A stretch of 64,000 nt of DNA from Pelagibius sp. (lineage in GTDB: Bacteria; Pseudomonadota; Alphaproteobacteria; Kiloniellales; Kiloniellaceae): assembly GCF_028289705.1 (NCBI RefSeq), contig NZ_JANQOI010000087.1, forward strand, positions 1 through 64,000, written 5' to 3'. Positions 9,222 through 16,910 of the stretch are shown here, piece by piece. A program made the position numbers and the translations under genes. Under the pieces are notes generated by a model that worked only from the letters and a program-made list of their open reading frames with translations, had not been told where the DNA came from and did no database searches. Every line of letters begins with the position of its first letter. Position 1 is the stretch's first letter.

Positions 9222-10199
9222 TCACAGCTCCTCGACAAGGCGTCGAGCGGTCGCCTCATCGACAATCAATCCACTAAGCAGTCCGCTGCGCAGGGCCGCG
9301 CGGATGGCTTCGAACTTGACCAGGCCGCCGGCGATGGCGACCACCTCGCGGCCGCGCATGGTTTCCAGGGCAGGGGCCATGACTTTTTCGTCGGATGCGG
9401 CGGGCAGCGGCGCGCCGTCCACGGTCAGGAACTGGCCGAGGATTTCCGCGGCCGCGCCCATTCGGCGCAGTTCGTCGATGGCATCCGGCCCGTCCAGGGC
9501 GGCGGCGGAGGCGCTGCCGGCGGTGTGGTCGACGTTGCCGATCCCGACGATGACCAGCGAGGCCTCGGCGATCAGTTCCATGGTCGCCGCAAGGCCGGAC
9601 TGCGCCAGCATCACCCGCTTGTCCTCGGCGGAGTTGGCGAACAGCGGCGCGGGCATCAAGTAAGCCTCGGCGTTGGTCTTGCGCGCCAGATTGTGGATCA
9701 CGTCGTAGGGGTTGGCGGCGTAGCTGCGTGTCAGGCCGCCCAGCATGGAGACGAAGCGCGCGCCCTCGCTCGGCGTGCGCCCCATGGCGTCCACCGAGGC
9801 GGCAATGGTGCGGCCGTGGCCGATGCCGATTACCTCGTGGGCGCCGGAGGCCAGGACCTGCATCAGATAGTCGGCGCCGACCGTGCTGAGCGCCCTCAGG
9901 GGCAGGGGGCCGGTCTCCAGCGCCTCCATGGCGACCCGGCAGGCGGAAAGGCCGTAGGCCGCCATCAGCCGGGTTTCCAGGGCGACGCAATCTACGGACT
10001 CGATATCGACGAAGACCCGGACCAGGCCTTCGTTCTGGGCGCGGGCGATGTAGCGGTGGGCGCGGGTGTTGGGGACGCTGAGGCGCTTGGCGACCTCGCT
10101 CTGGGTCAGCCCGCCGACGAAATGCAGCCACGCCGCCCGGGCCGCCATTTCGGTCTCCTGGCGGGCGTTTGCGCTCCCCAATCTTGTCGGTGTCGACAT
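9222..10199 (-). CDS. SorC/DeoR-type sugar-binding transcriptional regulator
   Basis: The 325-residue protein has an N-terminal helix-turn-helix (residues about 20-60; GLTQSEVAKRLSVPNTRAHRYIARA) and a C-terminal sugar-phosphate-binding domain with GIGHGRTI near residue 144 and an IVGIGNVD motif. This is the architecture of SorC, DeoR-like CggR and erythritol regulator EryD. It heads the operon, so it probably controls its own promoter and all downstream polyol genes, with a phosphorylated intermediate as effector. Its upstream region holds a promoter-like sequence overlapped by a 12-bp palindrome. Confidence 0.88.
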   Translation of the reverse strand: MSTPTRLGSANARQETEMAARAAWLHFVGGLTQSEVAKRLSVPNTRAHRYIARAQNEGLVRVFVDIESVDCVALETRLMAAYGLSACRVAMEALETGPLPLRALSTVGADYLMQVLASGAHEVIGIGHGRTIAASVDAMGRTPSEGARFVSMLGGLTRSYAANPYDVIHNLARKTNAEAYLMPAPLFANSAEDKRVMLAQSGLAATMELIAEASLVIVGIGNVDHTAGSASAAALDGPDAIDELRRMGAAAEILGQFLTVDGAPLPAASDEKVMAPALETMRGREVVAIAGGLVKFEAIRAALRSGLLSGLIVDEATARRLVEEL

Positions 10200-10222
10200 C
10201 GCCGCCCGATCAAGTCATTCTT

Positions 10223-10254
10223 GAAAATATTTTCGTTATTGGAATTTTTTTCAA
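10223..10254 (-). promoter_or_regulatory. Promoter and palindromic operator of the SorC-polyol operon
   Basis: On the minus strand a -35-like TTGAAA (10254-10249), a 17-bp spacer and a -10-like AATATT (10231-10226) precede the regulator start by about 30 bp. The -10 lies inside the perfect 12-bp palindrome GAAAATATTTTC (10223-10234). This AT-rich island stands out from the surroundings. Autoregulation by the SorC protein is inferred from position only. Confidence 0.5.
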
Positions 10255-10428
10255 AACAGCGACGAATGTCAACGCTTATTGCTGTGCACAGCCCGCAATC
10301 GCCGACTTTCCCGCTTTACGGGCTGCTCACAGCCATGACTCCGGGCCGCATGGTCAGGACTGCGGCTTCAAGGTAAAGCTGTTCAGTCTGACCGGCAGTC
10401 ACCTCGGTTCCGGAAGCCTCGTGTTTGT

Positions 10429-11409
10429 CTACTTCGTCATGCTCGACAAGGCTTCTTGGCCCGGTGCCGCTGCCGCCAGCGCGCGGTCAGTTATCGGTGA
10501 GATGCCCGGGCGCGGCGGAAGGTTCTTTGGAAGCTTCACGTTCCACGCCAGCCCCAGCCACTGAAGCAGGCGAATGAACTGCCATCCGAGATCGATCTGA
10601 CCGGGATAGTGGCCGTGCCGCGCAGAGTTGGGAAAGGCATGATGGTTGTTGTGCCAGGACTCCCCCATGGTGGGAATGGCGAGCCAAGGAACGTTGTAAG
10701 CCTGGATCACTGCGCCGTCGACGAGCCAGTCTTGGGGCCCCTTGGTATGCGCGTGATAGGAGATGGCCCAGTGCAGAGTCGTACAGGCGGCGACACGCAC
10801 GCAGACACCCCAGATGACCCACGGCAGGCCACCCAGAAGATAGAGGACAATGGCGATGGGTATCTGGTGAAGCATCCAGGTGCGCTGCAGGAAAGCCACG
10901 TAGCGGTCTTGCGAGATCTCGGGACCGGGATCGAATCCGGGCGGATTCTTAAGCTGGAGTTTGAAGTTGAGGTAATAGAACCCGTCGACGAGGACCGGCA
11001 GTTCGTGGCGCAGATACCAATGGCAGTCCGGCTGTCGCTGTGCCCAGTCTCGGCTGTCGTGATAGCGGATCGTCCACAGGGGGCCGCCCATGCCGACGGC
11101 CGTACCCAACCACAGCATGATGCGTTCCAACCATTTGGGACACTCGAAGCTGCGGTGAATCAGGCGGCGATGAAAGCCAACCGAATGGCCGGCGCAAAGT
11201 GTAACGCTGGCAAGCACGCAAAACGCGCCGAGGGCGCCCCACTCGAAGGTGAGGGGTGCTGCGACTATGGCGGCACCGAACATGCCCGTGTTCCACAGCG
11301 ACCGCGGAGGGTCCCAGACAACCTCTCCTTCCACGGGGTCCGCCTGGTCGAGGCCGGTGAGCGAGTTGACCTTATAGGGGTCTTGATTCGTCGATTTGCC
11401 GTCACTCAT
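10429..11409 (-). CDS. Acyl-CoA / fatty acid desaturase (membrane di-iron)
   Basis: The 326-residue membrane protein has histidine boxes HRRLIHR (near residue 80) and GESWHNNHHAFP (near 245) and about four hydrophobic helices, as in delta-9 acyl-CoA/acyl-lipid desaturases that introduce double bonds in the membrane. The middle box is atypical: where many homologues read HRxHH, this one reads RYHDSRDWAQRQPDCH. I believe this variant belongs to a bacterial subfamily rather than signalling loss of function. It follows the GbsR-like and ArsR-like regulators by 27 bp, suggesting membrane fluidity is adjusted by one or both of them. Confidence 0.87.
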   Translation of the reverse strand: MSDGKSTNQDPYKVNSLTGLDQADPVEGEVVWDPPRSLWNTGMFGAAIVAAPLTFEWGALGAFCVLASVTLCAGHSVGFHRRLIHRSFECPKWLERIMLWLGTAVGMGGPLWTIRYHDSRDWAQRQPDCHWYLRHELPVLVDGFYYLNFKLQLKNPPGFDPGPEISQDRYVAFLQRTWMLHQIPIAIVLYLLGGLPWVIWGVCVRVAACTTLHWAISYHAHTKGPQDWLVDGAVIQAYNVPWLAIPTMGESWHNNHHAFPNSARHGHYPGQIDLGWQFIRLLQWLGLAWNVKLPKNLPPRPGISPITDRALAAAAPGQEALSSMTK

Positions 11410-11436
11410 GGGTGTTCTTTCTCTCAGAGGCGTCGA

Positions 11437-11961
11437 TCAAGGAACCGGGCCAAGGAACCGGGCGGCCTTGCCACCCAGGCGAACGATCTGTCGCAGTCTC
11501 TGCGGGGAAAGACGGCCGGCCTGAGAGTCGATCGCCGCAAGGTCCTCGACGAGGGTGAGCAGCTTCCCGATCTGCATGTCGACTCTGCGGTCCGCGGATC
11601 GGTCCGTTGCAGACTCTCTGCGACAGTCACGCAGCAATTGAAGCGCCGGCGCCAATTCACGGCGGCGGCGTTCCTCCAGAGCCCGCATCATCACGGTCCA
11701 GGGATCGCTGTCGGTTTGCCAATGTTCCGGTGCAGTCGATTCAACGAGCCCGAAGGCCTCCAGCCACGCCATGGCTTCCTTCAGCGAATCAGGGTCCAGC
11801 TCCAGGGCTTGACAGATTTCGTTCTCCCGCAGGGGCCGCCCGGCGAGGAAAAGGTATCCATGGACACGGCAGGGGAGAGGAGGGTTCCCCCAGCGCCCGC
11901 CGAGCTCCCCGAGGAAGTCGACCAGGCGCATTGTCGCGGGAGTCAGGGCCGAAGACGTCAT
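11437..11961 (-). CDS. GbsR/MarR-like winged-helix regulator
   Basis: The 174-residue protein fits the GbsR-type MarR-related family: an N-terminal segment (LVDFLGELGGRWGNPPLPCRVHGYLFLAG), a winged helix (about 45-75; LRENEICQALELDPDSLKEAMAWLEAFGLV) and an arginine-rich C-terminal half. GbsR relatives respond to choline/osmolyte or other small ligands. The ATG overlaps the ArsR-like stop by 4 bp (11958-11961), so the two regulators are made together. A target is not visible; the adjacent desaturase is the obvious candidate. Confidence 0.72.
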   Translation of the reverse strand: MTSSALTPATMRLVDFLGELGGRWGNPPLPCRVHGYLFLAGRPLRENEICQALELDPDSLKEAMAWLEAFGLVESTAPEHWQTDSDPWTVMMRALEERRRRELAPALQLLRDCRRESATDRSADRRVDMQIGKLLTLVEDLAAIDSQAGRLSPQRLRQIVRLGGKAARFLGPVP

Positions 11962-12263
11962 TCGTCGTCTTTCCTTTCCTTTCTTTTCGCAGCGATGCGC
12001 CGGGCGTCGGGGCAGAAGGGGGTAAGGAAGCCATAGAGCGCATTGGCGAGGCTGTCGGCTGCAACGCTGTAAATCACGAATTGCCCGCGCTTTTGCTCAT
12101 GCACCAGGCCGGCTTCTTTCAGCACCGAAAGATGCTTCGAGATTGATGGGGTCGCCATGTCGAACTGGGCCGCGATCTCTCCCACAGTCATGGGTCCCCC
12201 GGCGAGATGGTTGAGGATCCGGCGCCGCGGCTCGGAAGACAGGGCTTTGAAGGCGTTGGACAT
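11958..12263 (-). CDS. ArsR/SmtB-family transcriptional regulator
   Basis: The ATG at 12263 gives 101 residues (MSNAFKALSSEPRRRILNHL), the usual ArsR start; the frame extends 12 codons further but that would run through the operator. The winged helix covers residues 15-75 with recognition helix MATPSISKHLSVLKEAGLV. There is no CxC metal motif in the recognition helix, so it is probably of the SdpR/non-metal type. The protein ends in a lysine/arginine-rich tail. It leads a three-gene operon with a GbsR-like regulator and a desaturase. A long inverted repeat covers its ribosome-binding region, suggesting self-repression. Confidence 0.85.
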   Translation of the reverse strand: MSNAFKALSSEPRRRILNHLAGGPMTVGEIAAQFDMATPSISKHLSVLKEAGLVHEQKRGQFVIYSVAADSLANALYGFLTPFCPDARRIAAKRKERKDDE

Positions 12264-12292
12264 AGATATTTTCCTAATTTGGAAAATATCTA
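12263..12292. promoter_or_regulatory. 12-bp inverted-repeat operator over the ArsR start
   Basis: TAGATATTTTCC (12263-12274) and GGAAAATATCTA (12281-12292) are perfect inverted repeats separated by 6 bp. The element directly abuts the ATG and contains the AGGA Shine-Dalgarno box. The size and spacing match a winged-helix dimer site such as those of ArsR proteins, and the position predicts tight autorepression. Confidence 0.7.
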
Positions 12293-12455
12293 ATTGCAAG
12301 AGGAAACTCTGCTGCTCCTATGAGTGGTGGACGGAGCACCGGGCAGACCCGGCGAATTCGTTGTCGATCTTCAGGCAGGCTTGTGGCTTGCTGGGTAGCG
12401 GACCTGGGCGAGGGCCGAACCCTCGTTCCCGTAACGCAGTGAACCGAGGAGCGGC

Positions 12456-13493
12456 ATGAAGGCGGCGGTACTCGAAGAGTGGAAAAGTCTTGCCGTGCGC
12501 CAGGTGCGCGATCCGGAGCCGTCGGCGGGCGAGGCGCTGATCAAGGTCGGCTATACAGGGATCTGCGGGTCGGACGCGCACATCTTCAACGGTGACATTC
12601 CCATCGCCCGCACACCGGTGATCCCCGGCCACGAGTTCATGGGCACCATTGCCGCCATCGAGGGGCAGGCGGAAGAGGGCCTGGCTCCCGGCCGGCGGGT
12701 CGCCGTGCATCCGCTGGTCTCCTGCGGGGTTTGCGTCGCCTGCCGGCGCGGCCATCCCCACGTTTGCGAGAAGCTGGTGGTGATCGGCGTCAACCGGGAC
12801 GGCGCCTTCGCCGAGTATGTCAGCGTGCCAGCGGAGCGCTTGATCCCGCTGGGCGACGATCTGCCCGACGAAGTGGCGGCGCTCACCGAACCCTTCGCGG
12901 TCGGCTTTCACGCCTGCAAGCGCGCGGACCTGAAACCGGGCGAGCGGGTTCTGGTGATCGGCGGCGGGCCCATCGGGCTCTTCGCGGCCATGGTGGCCCG
13001 GCGCCAGGGCGCCGTCGACATCGCCATCACCGAGCCCATGGCGGCGCGGCGCGCCTTCGTGGAGAGTCACGGCTTTGCCGCCTTCGATCCGATCAATGAC
13101 GCCTGCCTGTCGAAGCTCGCCGCGCAAAGCGCGGGGGAGGGCTTCGATGTGGTGATCGAAACCTCCGGCGTCGACGCCGGCCTCCGCTGCGCTGTCGAGG
13201 CCGCCTCGCCACGGGGCCGGATCGTGTCCCTCGGCTTTCCGGCGGAGAGGTTCGCCCGCTACAACGTCACCTTCGCCATCATGAAGGAACTGAGCTTCAT
13301 CGGCAGCCGGGTCTACCCGCGCCAGGAATTCTGCGAGACGGTGCAGCTGCTCACAGAGGCGGTGCGTGACGGCGAGATCGCTTTCGACCGTCTGATCATG
13401 GACGTGCGGGGTCTCGAGGACCTGGAGCGGTCGATCCTCGGCGTCGCCGAGGGGAGGGAGCGCGGAAAGATCCTGATCCGCCCGTCCAACTGA
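12456..13493 (+). CDS. Zinc-dependent alcohol/polyol dehydrogenase (MDR family)
   Basis: The 345-residue medium-chain dehydrogenase has catalytic zinc ligands Cys37, His59 and Glu145, the structural zinc set Cys90, Cys93, Cys96 and Cys104, and an NAD-binding VIGGGPIGLFAA loop near residue 165. It resembles sorbitol/idonate/threonine dehydrogenases, which oxidise a secondary alcohol of a sugar acid or polyol. A GAGGAGC box precedes the ATG. It lies 184 bp upstream of the LacI regulator on the same strand and is divergent from the ArsR operon, so it may supply an oxidation step in the inositol/polyol pathway. Substrate unknown. Confidence 0.88.
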   Translation: MKAAVLEEWKSLAVRQVRDPEPSAGEALIKVGYTGICGSDAHIFNGDIPIARTPVIPGHEFMGTIAAIEGQAEEGLAPGRRVAVHPLVSCGVCVACRRGHPHVCEKLVVIGVNRDGAFAEYVSVPAERLIPLGDDLPDEVAALTEPFAVGFHACKRADLKPGERVLVIGGGPIGLFAAMVARRQGAVDIAITEPMAARRAFVESHGFAAFDPINDACLSKLAAQSAGEGFDVVIETSGVDAGLRCAVEAASPRGRIVSLGFPAERFARYNVTFAIMKELSFIGSRVYPRQEFCETVQLLTEAVRDGEIAFDRLIMDVRGLEDLERSILGVAEGRERGKILIRPSN

Positions 13494-13545
13494 TCGGGAA
13501 AACTGATCCGCCCCTCGGGGAATCGCGGTTCAGCCGGTTGTGACC

Positions 13546-13559
13546 TGCAATCGGTTGCA
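13546..13559. promoter_or_regulatory. LacI-type operator upstream of the inositol regulator
   Basis: TGCAATCGGTTGCA matches the consensus LacI-family palindrome with a central CG and one mismatch. A closely related perfect copy lies at 16831-16844 in the divergent promoter of the same locus. It sits 118 bp before the LacI gene start, which suggests autoregulation. Confidence 0.65.
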
Positions 13560-13677
13560 AGGCGTGGTCTCACAGCGCAGAGTTGTGACCGCTGGCGCCG
13601 TGGCCGAAGATGGCACCTAGCGAATCGCTGTCCGGGCCGATGGTCGGCCCGGGCCTTGGGACGGAGGAGGACCGGCC

Positions 13678-14703
13678 TTGGATCGGGCCATACGCGGCGA
13701 GACGCGCGTGACCTTGCGGGAGGTGGCGGAGGCGGCCGGGGTCTCCCGCTCGGCCGTGTCGCGCACCTTCACCGAAGGGGCCAGCGTCTCCACTCGGACG
13801 CGCAAGAAGGTGGAAAAGGCGGCGCGCGAACTGGGCTACCGTCCCAACGTGCTGGCCCGCAGCCTCACCACGAAGCGCACTGCCCTGATCGGCCTGATCT
13901 CCAACAACTTCCAGAACCCGGCCTTCATGGAGATCTTCGATCTCTTTACTGCGGGACTGCAAGACCGGGGGCTGAGGCCCTTGCTGGTCAACCTTTCAGA
14001 CGACAGGCAGGCCGAGGCGTCCCTGGAGTTGCTCATGCAGTATAGCGTCGACGGCGTCATCGTCGCCTCCTCGACCTTGCCGGCGCATTTCTCCACGACC
14101 CTGGCGGAGGCCCGGCTGCCGGTGGTTCACGCCTTCGGCAAGCCGAGCGCTTCGTTCGACGTGAACGTTGTCGGAGCCGACAACGTGCGCGGCGGCGCGC
14201 TTGCGGCGGATCTGCTGGTGGAGCGGGGCTATCGCTCGATCGCCTTCCTCGGCGGACCCAAGATGGCCTCCTCGACCAAGGACAGGCTTCAGGGCTTCAG
14301 GCAACGCCTGGGCCGCGCCGGCCTCAAGATCGCGAAGATCCGCTATGCGGAAACCTACGGCTACGAGGCCGGGCGCAAGACCATGGCGGCGCTGCTCGAC
14401 GAGGCGACCGCCGAAGCCGTCTTCTGCGGCGACGACATTCTCTGCATGGGCGCGCGGGACACCTGCCGCGCCCGGGGGCTGGCCGTTCCCGGGGATATCG
14501 GGCTGATCGGATTCAATGACATCGCCATGGCGGGCTGGGAGGGCTACCGCCTGACCACCGTGCACCAGCCGATCCATGACATCATCGTCAGCGCGGTGGA
14601 ACTGATCGTCAGCCAGGTCGAGGAGCCGAACCGCGCGGCAGAGGCGCGCATCTTTCCCTGCCGTATGGTCGAGCGCGACACGATCCGTCCCCACGCGGAG
14701 TGA
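13678..14703 (+). CDS. LacI-family transcriptional regulator of the inositol-type locus
   Basis: The 341-residue repressor has an N-terminal HTH (residues about 12-35; VTLREVAEAAGVSRSAVSRTF), the hinge region and a periplasmic-binding-like effector domain. The TTG start at 13678 is supported by GGAGGAGG 7 bases upstream. It is convergent with the Gfo/Idh/MocA gene (13 bp between stops). Two operators with central CG (13546-13559 and 16831-16844) fit LacI recognition and link it to iolC-iolB-iolJ and to the isomerase-oxidoreductase pair. The effector is probably an inositol derivative; that part is inference. Confidence 0.9.
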   Translation: MDRAIRGETRVTLREVAEAAGVSRSAVSRTFTEGASVSTRTRKKVEKAARELGYRPNVLARSLTTKRTALIGLISNNFQNPAFMEIFDLFTAGLQDRGLRPLLVNLSDDRQAEASLELLMQYSVDGVIVASSTLPAHFSTTLAEARLPVVHAFGKPSASFDVNVVGADNVRGGALAADLLVERGYRSIAFLGGPKMASSTKDRLQGFRQRLGRAGLKIAKIRYAETYGYEAGRKTMAALLDEATAEAVFCGDDILCMGARDTCRARGLAVPGDIGLIGFNDIAMAGWEGYRLTTVHQPIHDIIVSAVELIVSQVEEPNRAAEARIFPCRMVERDTIRPHAE

Positions 14704-14715
14704 GGGCGCCGGCTG

Positions 14716-15861
14716 TCAGGCGGAGACGTCGGTCCAGGCACCGCCGGCCTTAGCCGAGGCGGCGGCGGCGTGTATGGCGGCGATGCTGTGCAGGCCCTCG
14801 GCCGCCGACGGAAAGTGCAGGCAATCCGGATCGGGGTTCCTGTCGTCCTTTCGGGCGCGGATCACCTCCGCCAGGTCGGCGTAGATGTTGCCGAAGGCCC
14901 CGAACATGCCTTCGGCGTGCCCGACCACCAGTCGCGAGGCGCGCTGGGCCGCCGGCGCGAGGCCCGAGCCGCCGCGCTCCAGGATGCGCGTCGCCTCGTT
15001 CAGCGGTGTCCAGCGCAGTTGGTTGGGCTGTTCCTGCGCCCAACTGAGGCCGCCCTTTTCGCCGAAGACCTGCAAGGTAAGCCCGTGCATCCGCCCGACC
15101 GCAACGGCGCTGGTCCAGAGCCGTCCGACCGCCCCCTCGGACATGCGAAAGGCGATCTGCGCGTCGTCTTCCAGCGCACGCCCCTCGATGCAGGAGGCGA
15201 AGTCGGCGGAGAGGCGGGTGACCGCCTGCCCGGTGACGAAGCAGGCCATGTGCAGCGCATGGCTGCCGGCGTCGGCCAGCACCGAGGAGACGCCGGCCTG
15301 CGCCGGGTCATAGCGCCAGCGCACCCGCGGGTTGTCGGCGTCGTCTGCGTCAGCATGGAAGCCGTGGGCGAATTCCGCCACCACCAGGCGGACACGCCCA
15401 AGGTCCCCACCGGCGACCATGGCGCGCATCTGGCGCACCAGGGGATAGCCGGAATAGCCGTAGTTCACGGCGCAGAGGCGGCGGTTCTTCTGGGCGATGG
15501 CGACGATTTCCTCGGCCTCGGCAAGCGTGGTGGTCATCGGCTTTTCGCAGAGCACGTCGAAGCCCGCCTCCAGCAAGGCCTTGGTGATCTCGAAGTGTGT
15601 CTGGTTCGGCGTTGCGACGGTCACCAGATCCAAGCGATCCGACCGCTTCGATTCGCTTTCCAGCATCTCCCGCCAGTCGCCGTAGGCCCGGTCGCGCGCG
15701 GCACCCAGTGCGAGCGCGAAGGCGCGCGCCCGCGCGGGGTCTATGTCCAGGGCGCCCGCGGCTAAGACGAAGGCGCCGTCCAGCCCCGCGGCAGTGCGAT
15801 GGGCTCTGCCGATCTGGCTGTCTTCGCCGCCGCCGATGAGGCCCCAGGCAAGCTTGCTCAT
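14716..15861 (-). CDS. Gfo/Idh/MocA-family NAD(P)-dependent oxidoreductase
   Basis: I chose ATG 15861 (GGAG 5 bases upstream), giving 381 residues; a GTG at 15879 overlapping the upstream stop is the alternative. The N-terminal Rossmann fold (WGLIGGGEDSQIGRAH) is followed by the family signature CEKPMTTT near residue 110 and the catalytic DAGSHALHM. The family includes inositol and sugar dehydrogenases. It is cotranscribed with a TIM-barrel isomerase/dehydratase gene ending at 15876. The pair probably oxidises an inositol isomer (or a glycoside or sugar) and processes the keto product. The exact substrate is unknown. Confidence 0.85.
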   Translation of the reverse strand: MSKLAWGLIGGGEDSQIGRAHRTAAGLDGAFVLAAGALDIDPARARAFALALGAARDRAYGDWREMLESESKRSDRLDLVTVATPNQTHFEITKALLEAGFDVLCEKPMTTTLAEAEEIVAIAQKNRRLCAVNYGYSGYPLVRQMRAMVAGGDLGRVRLVVAEFAHGFHADADDADNPRVRWRYDPAQAGVSSVLADAGSHALHMACFVTGQAVTRLSADFASCIEGRALEDDAQIAFRMSEGAVGRLWTSAVAVGRMHGLTLQVFGEKGGLSWAQEQPNQLRWTPLNEATRILERGGSGLAPAAQRASRLVVGHAEGMFGAFGNIYADLAEVIRARKDDRNPDPDCLHFPSAAEGLHSIAAIHAAAASAKAGGAWTDVSA

Positions 15862-15875
15862 GAACGCTCCAAGGC

Positions 15876-16772
15876 TCACTGCGCGAGGCCGACCTCGCGC
15901 AGATAGGCAAGGCTCGCCCGCGCGTCGTCGACCGGCGATGTGGCGCCCGCGGGGTCGCAGTCCTGTTCCACCGTCGCCCAGCCCTCGAAGTCCTCGGCGA
16001 TCATCGCTTCGCGGAGCCGCGCAAAGTCGACGGAGCCTTGACCGAGGGTGCAGAACAGGCCCTGGGCGCAGGCGTCGTAGAAGCCGATCCTCTCTTCGAT
16101 CACTTTGGATTTCATGCTCGGGTCAACGTCCTTGAAGTGAAGATAGCAGATGCGCTCGGCATGGCGCTTGTAGAAGTCCACCGGATCGAAACCCGCGTAG
16201 ACACAGTGGCCGGTGTCCAGGCAGATCGAGAGCAGCGTCTCGTCGACTTCCTCCAGCGCGCGCTCCAGTTCGTCTTCGAACTCGCAGAATCCGGCGGCGT
16301 GGGCGTGCAGGCCGACGGTGAGGCCATAGTCCTCCCGGCCCATGCGGGCGACGCTGCGAAGGCGCTCGACGAAGCCGCGCCAGTCGTCGCCGGCCAGGCG
16401 CTCGGCCTCTTCGGGGCGGCCTGCCGTCGGGGCCCGGCTGGCGGCGATGGAATCGATCAGGACCAGCAGCTTGGCGCCGTGCGCGGCCAGGGACGCGCAG
16501 GTGCGCCGGCTGGCATCCAGCACCTCGTCCCACTTGGAAGGATCGTGAAAGGGGCGAAAGACAATCCCGCCGATCAGCGAAAGATTCCATTCCGCGAGGC
16601 TTTCGCGCAGCACCGCGGGGTCTTCCGGCATGTAGCCGATGGGCCCGAGTTCGATGCCGTCGTAGCCGGCCGCTGCCGCCTGGTCGAGAACCCGCTGCCA
16701 GGGCGGATTGCGGGGATCTTCCGCGAACTCGACGCCCCAGGAACAGGGCGCGTTGCCGATGGAAAGCTGCAC
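15876..16772 (-). CDS. Sugar isomerase/epimerase TIM-barrel protein (IolE/IolH/IolI-like)
   Basis: The GTG start at 16772 has AAGGAG 6 bases upstream and opens with VQLSIGNAPCSWGVEF, the usual N-terminus of this family; an upstream ATG in frame would run into the operator region. The 298-residue xylose-isomerase-like barrel has conserved metal-site segments (GLHAHAAG, CLDTGHC, YLHFKDVD, VEQD). Family members dehydrate or isomerise keto-inositols. It lies divergent to iolC with a perfect LacI operator between. I cannot decide between inosose dehydratase (IolE), inosose isomerase (IolI) and IolH. Confidence 0.82.
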   Translation of the reverse strand: MQLSIGNAPCSWGVEFAEDPRNPPWQRVLDQAAAAGYDGIELGPIGYMPEDPAVLRESLAEWNLSLIGGIVFRPFHDPSKWDEVLDASRRTCASLAAHGAKLLVLIDSIAASRAPTAGRPEEAERLAGDDWRGFVERLRSVARMGREDYGLTVGLHAHAAGFCEFEDELERALEEVDETLLSICLDTGHCVYAGFDPVDFYKRHAERICYLHFKDVDPSMKSKVIEERIGFYDACAQGLFCTLGQGSVDFARLREAMIAEDFEGWATVEQDCDPAGATSPVDDARASLAYLREVGLAQ

Positions 16773-16830
16773 GTGACTCTCCTTGTCGATCTCAGTTCGA
16801 CGCCCAGTGGCTGCATTCCGGCTCTCATTC

Positions 16831-16844
16831 TGCAACCGGTTGCA
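16831..16844. promoter_or_regulatory. Perfect LacI-family operator in divergent inositol promoter
   Basis: TGCAACCGGTTGCA is a perfect 14-bp palindrome between the divergent TIM-barrel gene (start 16772) and iolC (start 16911 or 16974). It differs by one base from the site at 13546-13559. One bound repressor could control both directions. Confidence 0.75.
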
Positions 16845-16910
16845 AGCGTTCTATCCGACATATAGGATCGCCCGTCAAGCATCCAGCGCGGCCTTGCCCC
16901 GGGAGCGGGC

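Noticed and set aside
6669..10376. Very long plus-strand open frame of 1235 codons
   Set aside because: It is antisense to the two permeases, the binding protein and the SorC gene, and its composition (His-, Gln-, Arg- and Gly-rich) is that of a shadow frame in GC-rich DNA.
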